From DASZCR01 sp035942915 (GTDB taxonomy: Bacteria > Acidobacteriota > Blastocatellia > Pyrinomonadales > Pyrinomonadaceae), in assembly GCA_035942915.1 (NCBI GenBank), contig DASZCR010000322.1:1-11864 (forward strand): a stretch of DNA of 11,864 nucleotides, in the 5' to 3' direction. Positions 7,774 to 11,864 of this stretch are shown here, piece after piece. How positions within the stretch are numbered: the first letter of the stretch is position 1; the number at the start of each line of letters is the position of its first letter. The notes below the pieces were generated by a model. The model saw only the letters and a program-made list of their open reading frames with translations. It was not told the DNA's origin and searched no databases. Both the position numbers and the translations under genes were made by a program.

Positions 7774-7974
7774 CTACGCTCGGTCGTCTGGTTTCGTCCA
7801 CTTCAGTATTTCGTCGAGTAGAAAGATGGTTCTATCCCCTGCTTTGCGAAAGGGAATGCGCCGTTCGCTCACCATCTCGTAAATAGTTCTCGGCTTGAGG
7901 CGGAGTAGCTCAGCAACCTCTTTCACATTCAGAAACTGTGGCTGATTTGTCTCTGTGTTTCTTATATTGTTCAT
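7774..7974 (-). CDS. Excisionase-type helix-turn-helix protein
   Basis: The 66-residue protein carries a MerR/AlpA/Xis-like winged helix: FLNVKEVAELLRLKPRTIYE, then MVSERRIPFRKAGDRTIF and LDEILKWTK. This is the HTH_17 'excisionase family' arrangement, in which the helix-turn-helix is followed by a short wing and a W near the C-terminus. Its position directly before the integrase gene fits a recombination directionality factor, a regulator of int, or both. The start codon lies inside a cluster of repeated ATGACCTA sites (7973-8010), and the upstream gene ends only 16 nt before it. The Shine-Dalgarno is weak, so translation may be coupled to the upstream gene. Confidence 0.85.
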   Translation of the reverse strand: MNNIRNTETNQPQFLNVKEVAELLRLKPRTIYEMVSERRIPFRKAGDRTIFLLDEILKWTKPDDRA

Positions 7975-8010
7975 GACCTATAGGTATGACCTATATAACG
8001 GGTAGGTCAT
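7973..8010. promoter_or_regulatory. Cluster of ATGACCTA half-sites, candidate Xis/operator region
   Basis: ATGACCTATA occurs twice in direct orientation (7973-7982 and 7986-7995, 13 bp apart), and TAGGTCAT (8003-8010) is an inverted copy. The second and third copies form a perfect 8-bp inverted repeat with a 9-nt spacer. ACCTATAGGT (7976-7985) is itself a perfect 10-bp palindrome. The cluster covers the start of the helix-turn-helix gene and the 3' end of the Replic_Relax gene, so it is a good candidate for autoregulatory binding. The binding protein is inferred. Confidence 0.55.
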
Positions 8011-9016
8011 TAGGCTCATAAGTTGAGTGATACCCGTGACTTATATATTCATCACTCTCCCTGCGAGTGGATACCCTGCGGGGAGAGATTGCAGGGAGAG
8101 CTACAAGCGCATGTTGTGGGACATCTTCGGGTTCGAGGTCTCGCTCACAAACCTCAATATGATTCCCGCGTTGTACAGGCACAAAGAAATCCCAAGGCTC
8201 AAGGAAAATATCTGCCTTTGCCCATTGGGGTCTCTGCAACTTTTCTGGTGAGGCAAAGTAAAACAAGTGGCGCGGAGGCTCGTAGAACATGGTCTGCCGC
8301 ATCAAGCTCACAAGCCTCCGCACGCTCTCAGCAAATGTAATGACCTTGAACTCGCCCAGGTGCTCATAGTTCTGCTCACACAGTGCTGCATATTTTTTAA
8401 TCTTGGTTCTTCCGAAAAAGCTCGCCTGTTCTGTTCCTGCGTCATACTCAATGGCAAGGGTGAGCTCGCGCACTGCTCCTTGAGAAGTAATCCTCACTTT
8501 AGCGAGCGCATCAGGGATAATCTTGTACCTCTTCAGATAGACAATAGTGCTCTCAGAAAGTAACTCTGGGTGCTCGTAGTATCGGGCAAGTTCTCGTTCG
8601 CTGAAGAAATAGAGGAGGGTAACCTCTGCTCCACAAAGATGCTCCTCAAAGTACAAGCGGAGGTCATTTACTGCCACAAAGTGCTTGAGCTTGCGCGGTA
8701 GTTGCGTAGGAATAGAGATATCTTCTTCAGTGCAGAGAGTGTGCTCTATGAGAGTAATCTTGCCTTTGCCAGCCACGCGGTACAGTCCTGATTCAGTTGA
8801 GCTTGTTCGAGCTATAGCTATATATCCGCCCGTAACCAATTTTCTGAGGCGCTTGCAGACTGCATTTGTACTTTTATCAGGGAAGAAGTAGTCACGTATC
8901 TGCTGTGTCGTGAGCCACCCCGCAGCATGAAGCTTTTGGATGATTCTCACATCGCGCTCAGTAAGTAGAACTGCTTCTTCATTGCTCTTGCTGTTACTCA
9001 TAGCCTCAGTCCTCAT
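7991..9016 (-). CDS. Replication-relaxation (Replic_Relax) family protein
   Basis: The 341-residue product fits the Replic_Relax family found on plasmids and integrative elements, where roles in plasmid replication or DNA relaxation are proposed but poorly proven. An N-terminal winged helix (about 17-82: LTERDVRIIQKLHAAGWLTT, then RLRKLVTGGYI) should bind DNA. The middle holds family blocks: KHFVAVNDLRLYFEE (111-125), IIPDALAKV (166-174), IEYDAGTEQ (189-197) and a lysine cluster KIKKY (205-209). The PD...E-x-D...K spacing resembles a nuclease-like core, though catalysis is not shown. The first ATG (9016) overlaps the stop of the upstream gene as ATGA, implying coupled translation; a second in-frame ATG at 9001 is possible. 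It lies in the operon between the zinc-ribbon gene and the excisionase gene. Confidence 0.75.
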   Translation of the reverse strand: MRTEAMSNSKSNEEAVLLTERDVRIIQKLHAAGWLTTQQIRDYFFPDKSTNAVCKRLRKLVTGGYIAIARTSSTESGLYRVAGKGKITLIEHTLCTEEDISIPTQLPRKLKHFVAVNDLRLYFEEHLCGAEVTLLYFFSERELARYYEHPELLSESTIVYLKRYKIIPDALAKVRITSQGAVRELTLAIEYDAGTEQASFFGRTKIKKYAALCEQNYEHLGEFKVITFAESVRRLVSLMRQTMFYEPPRHLFYFASPEKLQRPQWAKADIFLEPWDFFVPVQRGNHIEVCERDLEPEDVPQHALVALPAISPRRVSTRRESDEYISHGYHSTYEPNDLPVI

Positions 9017-9297
9017 ATCAACCGAGTAGTCACGCTACAATTCAGACAGCGCACAAGCCGCGGCACGCGGCCGCACATACTACATGGGGTCATGTAATGA
9101 CCCTTGAAGGTGTATCCGCACGAGCACCGCCAGATACCTAGTAACGTGACCTCGCTCTTACAAGCTACGCATGGTGTGGAAGGAGATACTGAGAGCACGA
9201 GCACCCGCATGTATTTGTCCATCCTCCGTATTCCCCAGATAATGAGGAAGGGAAGGGCAAGAATGTATGCGCAGGCAATGAGTACTCCTTTCACCAT
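9013..9297 (-). CDS. Membrane-anchored double zinc-ribbon protein
   Basis: The ATG at 9295-9297 is chosen because GGAGG (9302-9306) lies 4 nt upstream. The frame extends to 9342, but that start would overlap the ATPase gene and lacks such a site. The 94-residue product has one N-terminal membrane helix (about 4-22, VLIACAYILALPFLIIWGI) followed by Arg/Lys, which suggests a cytoplasmic C-terminal domain. That domain has eight cysteines in four pairs (C43/C46, C58/C60, C72/C75, C84/C87), enough for two zinc sites. It is separated from the ATPase gene by 16 nt and overlaps the Replic_Relax gene by 4 bp. A function linking the transfer ATPase at the membrane to DNA or protein is plausible but inferred. 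I recognise no named family. Confidence 0.75.
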   Translation of the reverse strand: MVKGVLIACAYILALPFLIIWGIRRMDKYMRVLVLSVSPSTPCVACKSEVTLLGIWRCSCGYTFKGHYMTPCSMCGRVPRLVRCLNCSVTTRLI

Positions 9298-9313
9298 AAT
9301 GCCTCCATAATCT

Positions 9314-10975
9314 TCACTTCTTCTTTCCATACTCTGCTTCAAGGGTACTAATGAGTGTGTGTGTGCGTTTCTTTTCTGTGACAGTAGGTAGGTATATGGT
9401 CTGAGGACGAAGCATCGCTCTCAGTCGTTCTTCACGCTCAGCACTCTCCTTCATAATTGTTTCTTTTGCTACTCCCTGACCAAGCTCTTCTGACCGTACA
9501 AATTCATCAAACTCCTCAGCCGTACAGCCTGCGATGTCGAGCGGAGAGGGAACGCGCTCAGTACGAATCTTCAGTGCCTGGTGCATGTGCGCCTTGAGCC
9601 ACACATATGCCTCTTGGTCAGGGAGCTTTGGGATTTCTTTGAGCCGTGTGCGTAGCTCCTCGCTCTCGCTCATGCGTTTCATAGGCTCCAGAGCATGGTG
9701 GCGTGGTTTGCTCATCGTGCCAGTGAGTGGAATGGCTGGAGCAATCAACTCAGCATCTCTTAGTGTTGAACGCAGCATCACCATCCATCGCACATTAGAC
9801 AGAATGGAATTTAAGACATCTGCGTCCCTGATAGCCGAAGTAAGGGATTGCGTGAGGAGTACAAAGAATGAGCCAAACGACCTGCTCATGGTGAGTAACT
9901 CGACCATGTGCTCTCGGTTCACTGCGCTTTTGAAGGGATGTTGCGCCTCGTCTACAAACCACAGAAATTTCTGGTTGGAGTGTGACCTGCGAAATGTGCT
10001 TTGCTTGATGTCACTTATAATGATGCCTTGGATGAGTTCGCTTATACCGCGCGGAATGTTCCGTCCAGCCGTGTTAATGAGAGTGAGGTGCCCGTTATCT
10101 TGAAGTGCTGCAAAGTCAGGGGCTGAGGAGGCCGAAAAACTGAGCCGCACGCCTTCTGACATGAGGAGAGAATCTATTCGCTGGCGAAGTGCCAATAGTG
10201 TTGATTGGCTCTCGTCTCCAAATCGGTGTTGAAAATAGTCTCGCACCTGAGGGTTCTTTGCGCGCTCGACTAGCCCATCGAGCAAGATAGGGTCTGAGCA
10301 GAGCCGTTCAAAGAACGGCAGGGGCAAGTCAAATTCTGCCATAAGTAGGAAGAAGTACTTGGCAATCATCTTCATCCTCACGGACATCTCTGAGAGACCA
10401 GAGAACTGCTCGCTAATCGTATCTATACGGTCTGCGACAATAAGCTCATCTGCCATGCCCTCTCGCCTAGAGAGAATGTTGTATGGAGTGACCTGAGGGC
10501 CAGTGAAGCTAATCACCGTGAGCTTCTTTTTGAGTGCTTCGCGTGCTTCGGGCTCTAAGCGGTAGAGGAAGGCATAGATGTACTCTATGGTTTTCTCGAA
10601 TAATTCTCCTTTGGCATCAAGCACACCAAACGCTGGGAAAAGCGCGTTACGACCGTTCTTGAGAATCTGCGAGATGAGCTCTAAGGCGCACACCATAATC
10701 CAAAGAGCCGTGTAGCTCTTGCCTGCGCCAGAGGCACCCAAGACAAGCCCGTGCGTCCAGAGGGTATCAAGGGGCAAGGCAACACCTTGACCCCACTCTG
10801 TAGTACCTAACGTAATTGTCGGGTACGTGCTGTCTCTCAGGTTTGCGAGCGCTCTAGAGGCTTTGACCTCTTGCCGATTGGCAATGCCTGCTGACTCGGC
10901 TAAGACTTGCTCAGTCTCCTCACTTAATCTTCGTCTTCGGACTCGTTGGATGAGTCTGATTCCTGTTCTATACAT
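9314..10975 (-). CDS. TraD/TraG/HerA-like DNA-transfer ATPase
   Basis: This is a 553-residue RecA-fold ATPase of the VirD4/TraD/TraG coupling-protein and HerA group, probably a DNA pump. The Walker A motif is GASGAGKS (80-87) in LVLGASGAGKSYTALWIM. Walker B is LWFVDEAQ (338-345). A TraG/TraD-like C-terminal block follows (MSRSFGSFFVLLTQS, sensor Q376). An all-alpha insertion lies near 185-275. Unlike classical coupling proteins it has no N-terminal membrane helices; the upstream gene encodes a membrane protein that could supply the anchor. The ATG at 10975 has AGGTGA 6 nt upstream, inside the preceding gene, giving a 52-bp overlap in another frame. The C-terminus is charged and probably flexible (about 500-553). 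Whether it moves the element itself or works with a co-resident transfer system is unknown. Confidence 0.85.
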   Translation of the reverse strand: MYRTGIRLIQRVRRRRLSEETEQVLAESAGIANRQEVKASRALANLRDSTYPTITLGTTEWGQGVALPLDTLWTHGLVLGASGAGKSYTALWIMVCALELISQILKNGRNALFPAFGVLDAKGELFEKTIEYIYAFLYRLEPEAREALKKKLTVISFTGPQVTPYNILSRREGMADELIVADRIDTISEQFSGLSEMSVRMKMIAKYFFLLMAEFDLPLPFFERLCSDPILLDGLVERAKNPQVRDYFQHRFGDESQSTLLALRQRIDSLLMSEGVRLSFSASSAPDFAALQDNGHLTLINTAGRNIPRGISELIQGIIISDIKQSTFRRSHSNQKFLWFVDEAQHPFKSAVNREHMVELLTMSRSFGSFFVLLTQSLTSAIRDADVLNSILSNVRWMVMLRSTLRDAELIAPAIPLTGTMSKPRHHALEPMKRMSESEELRTRLKEIPKLPDQEAYVWLKAHMHQALKIRTERVPSPLDIAGCTAEEFDEFVRSEELGQGVAKETIMKESAEREERLRAMLRPQTIYLPTVTEKKRTHTLISTLEAEYGKKK

Positions 10976-11397
10976 ACAAGTTCACCTCTCTCCTGTTGGG
11001 GCGGGAGCACTGGGTGACGTTCATTGATGAAACTCTGCGTATCTTGGTCACCAAGTAGAGCGCTGATTCGCGGGCGCACGTAGAGGTAAGCGAGGAATGC
11101 TACGGCTAGTCCTCCGAGGATAAGGGGCAGAGGTGCAAAGATGCCTAAGGTAGAAACAAGATAGTTCCAGATTGCCCTGCAAAGAGCTCGGATTAGAGAA
11201 GCTAGAAGGATGGGGCCAAAAAACACGCCAAAGACCATCAGCCAGAAGTTCTCTGGCAGCTTCCCCCGACAAAGGTAGTAAAAAGCGCCACCTATAATGA
11301 GGAAGGATGTCACACCACCGATGATGGTGCTCACATCAACTCCAAAAGCCAGCAGCAGGCCCGATACGCAGACGAAGCTGCCGATAACCTTATTCAT
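10924..11397 (-). CDS. Multi-pass membrane protein with acidic tail, first gene of the element operon
   Basis: The 157-residue product has about four hydrophobic segments, near 3-20, 24-43, 51-70 and 86-107. A cytosolic-looking tail follows, ending in a strongly acidic stretch (ESDSSNESEDED). The ATG at 11395-11397 follows AAAGGGGGCGAG, an acceptable ribosome-binding site. The 3' end overlaps the ATPase gene by 52 bp, which suggests tight co-expression. Because the ATPase lacks its own membrane segments, this protein may be its membrane partner. I recognise no family. It opens the six-gene minus-strand operon. Confidence 0.75.
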   Translation of the reverse strand: MNKVIGSFVCVSGLLLAFGVDVSTIIGGVTSFLIIGGAFYYLCRGKLPENFWLMVFGVFFGPILLASLIRALCRAIWNYLVSTLGIFAPLPLILGGLAVAFLAYLYVRPRISALLGDQDTQSFINERHPVLPPQQERGELVCIEQESDSSNESEDED

Positions 11398-11478
11398 TTC
11401 TCGCCCCCTTTAGTTGCTTCATCGTTAAAAAACGCTAGTTGAGTAAAGCCGCTGCCACAATGCATCCAGCCTCACTTT

Positions 11479-11507
11479 GTTACAGTGCAGTAGTAGGATT
11501 GATTCAA
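11479..11507 (-). promoter_or_regulatory. Candidate promoter of the element operon
   Basis: Read on the minus strand, TTGAAT (11502-11507) and TGTAAC (11479-11484) are separated by 17 nt, and each matches four of six consensus bases. The -35 box overlaps the ATTGATT repeat unit (11498-11504). It lies about 80 nt upstream of the first gene. The match is weak, so this is a candidate only. Confidence 0.3.
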
Positions 11508-11547
11508 CAGATCAATCAATATCTCTATGAGGGGGATGATTGATTCA
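11497..11547. repeat. ATTGATT direct and inverted repeats
   Basis: GATTGATTCA occurs at 11497-11506 and again at 11538-11547. Between them AATCAAT (11514-11520) is an exact inverted copy of ATTGATT (11498-11504), with a 9-nt loop. The arrangement could be an operator for the operon or part of a transfer or replication origin. Confidence 0.5.
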
Positions 11548-11731
11548 GTATTCAGTCGTTCTATAACTCATCTCCAAGTGGTCATTTCTCCTGATACCTG
11601 CGTATCCTCATACTCTTATTCCTTCTAAATATGGGAGTCTCAGCCAGATAGAGTTGACTGAAACTTACTCACCATACTTGTTATGGGCACACTTCAGCTT
11701 TCTGTTTTAATCTGTGAGGGCTAGGGAGTGA

Positions 11732-11864
11732 CTAAATCAGACATGAGACGAAGTCGATGACGTTGCTCGGGTAGCGCGGGTGTCGTTGCTTATGGCGCTG
11801 CCGCCGGTTCCAGCACCAGACGAACAACTCGACAGCCCGGCGCAGGGCGTCGATGCACTTCGAG
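11732..11864 (-). CDS. Probable transposase, C-terminal fragment, cut by the window edge
   Basis: A minus-strand frame open at the window edge encodes 43 residues before a TAG at 11732-11734. The sequence (ALRRAVELFVWCWNRRQ, then HPRYPSNVIDFVS) looks like the C-terminal tail of a DDE transposase, where an aromatic, Asn-Arg-rich helix is common. I cannot fix the family; IS1-like groups are one possibility. GC is higher than in the neighbouring element genes, which supports separate origin. The outer insertion-sequence end would be expected close to the stop codon, perhaps around GGGCTAGGGAGTGACT (11719-11734), but the other terminus is outside the window. Confidence 0.5.
   Translation of the reverse strand, partial: SKCIDALRRAVELFVWCWNRRQRHKQRHPRYPSNVIDFVSCLI

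Larger units (their letters stand above)
11398..11731. other. 334-bp AT-richer intergenic region at the head of the element operon
   Basis: I see no convincing gene in this stretch. It holds the ribosome-binding site of the membrane gene, a candidate minus-strand promoter with overlapping inverted repeats (11479-11547), and towards 11731 the expected outer end of the transposase-bearing element. The part from 11560 to 11700 shows nothing I can assign. An origin of transfer or replication would be expected in such a place, but no specific nic or iteron motif is recognisable. Confidence 0.5.

Noticed and set aside
9298..9342. The longer start of the zinc-ribbon gene at 9342
   Set aside because: It would overlap the ATPase gene by 29 bp. 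The ATG at 9297 has a GGAGG 4 nt upstream and begins directly with the membrane helix.
11765..11785. A stretch whose complement resembles the tRNA end (CCGCGCTACC), considered as the distal att site
   Set aside because: The match to CCCCGCTACCA is short and imperfect, in the wrong orientation for a direct repeat, and lies within the transposase-like frame.

Overview
The window joins two kinds of DNA. Positions 1 to about 6575 are GC-rich chromosomal sequence with housekeeping genes. Positions about 6575 to 11731 have clearly lower GC, carry one co-directional minus-strand operon and look like an integrated mobile element next to a tRNA gene. The last ~130 bases return to high GC and hold the tail of a probable transposase. 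The host is a GC-rich bacterium. The heptameric GTGATAG-type intergenic repeat and the gene types would fit Acidobacteriota (Blastocatellia-like), but this is an inference, not a demonstrated placement.

Chromosomal part, left to right: the 3' part of a large membrane-anchored spermidine-synthase-like protein (+), cut by the window edge; an inverted array of 7-bp repeats; selB (+), the selenocysteine-specific elongation factor, which implies that the organism reads UGA as selenocysteine; a leader-like nonapeptide ORF with a hairpin; two small membrane-protein genes (+); a strong bidirectional terminator; hemB (-), a zinc-type porphobilinogen synthase; and, read outward on the + strand from its own near-consensus promoter, an elongator-type tRNA-Met(CAU) gene.

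Mobile part: six minus-strand genes are tightly packed from 11397 down to 6580. In transcription order they are a small multi-pass membrane protein with an acidic tail; a TraD/TraG/HerA-like ATPase overlapping it by 52 bp; a membrane-anchored eight-cysteine zinc-ribbon protein; a replication-relaxation (Replic_Relax) family protein joined by an ATGA overlap; an excisionase-type helix-turn-helix protein; and a tyrosine integrase whose stop codon lies 6 nt from the end of the tRNA. The simplest reading is a small integrative and mobilizable element that uses the tRNA-Met 3' end as its attachment site. The ATPase would move DNA, the Replic_Relax protein would process or bind it, and Xis and Int would excise and integrate the element. 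No canonical relaxase, T4SS gene or distal att repeat is visible, so the element may continue past the right edge, may have been interrupted by the transposon there, or may use an unusual minimal transfer set.

The two halves appear unrelated in function. What links them is the tRNA target site, and possible read-through of the int operon into the tRNA antisense strand, because no terminator lies between.
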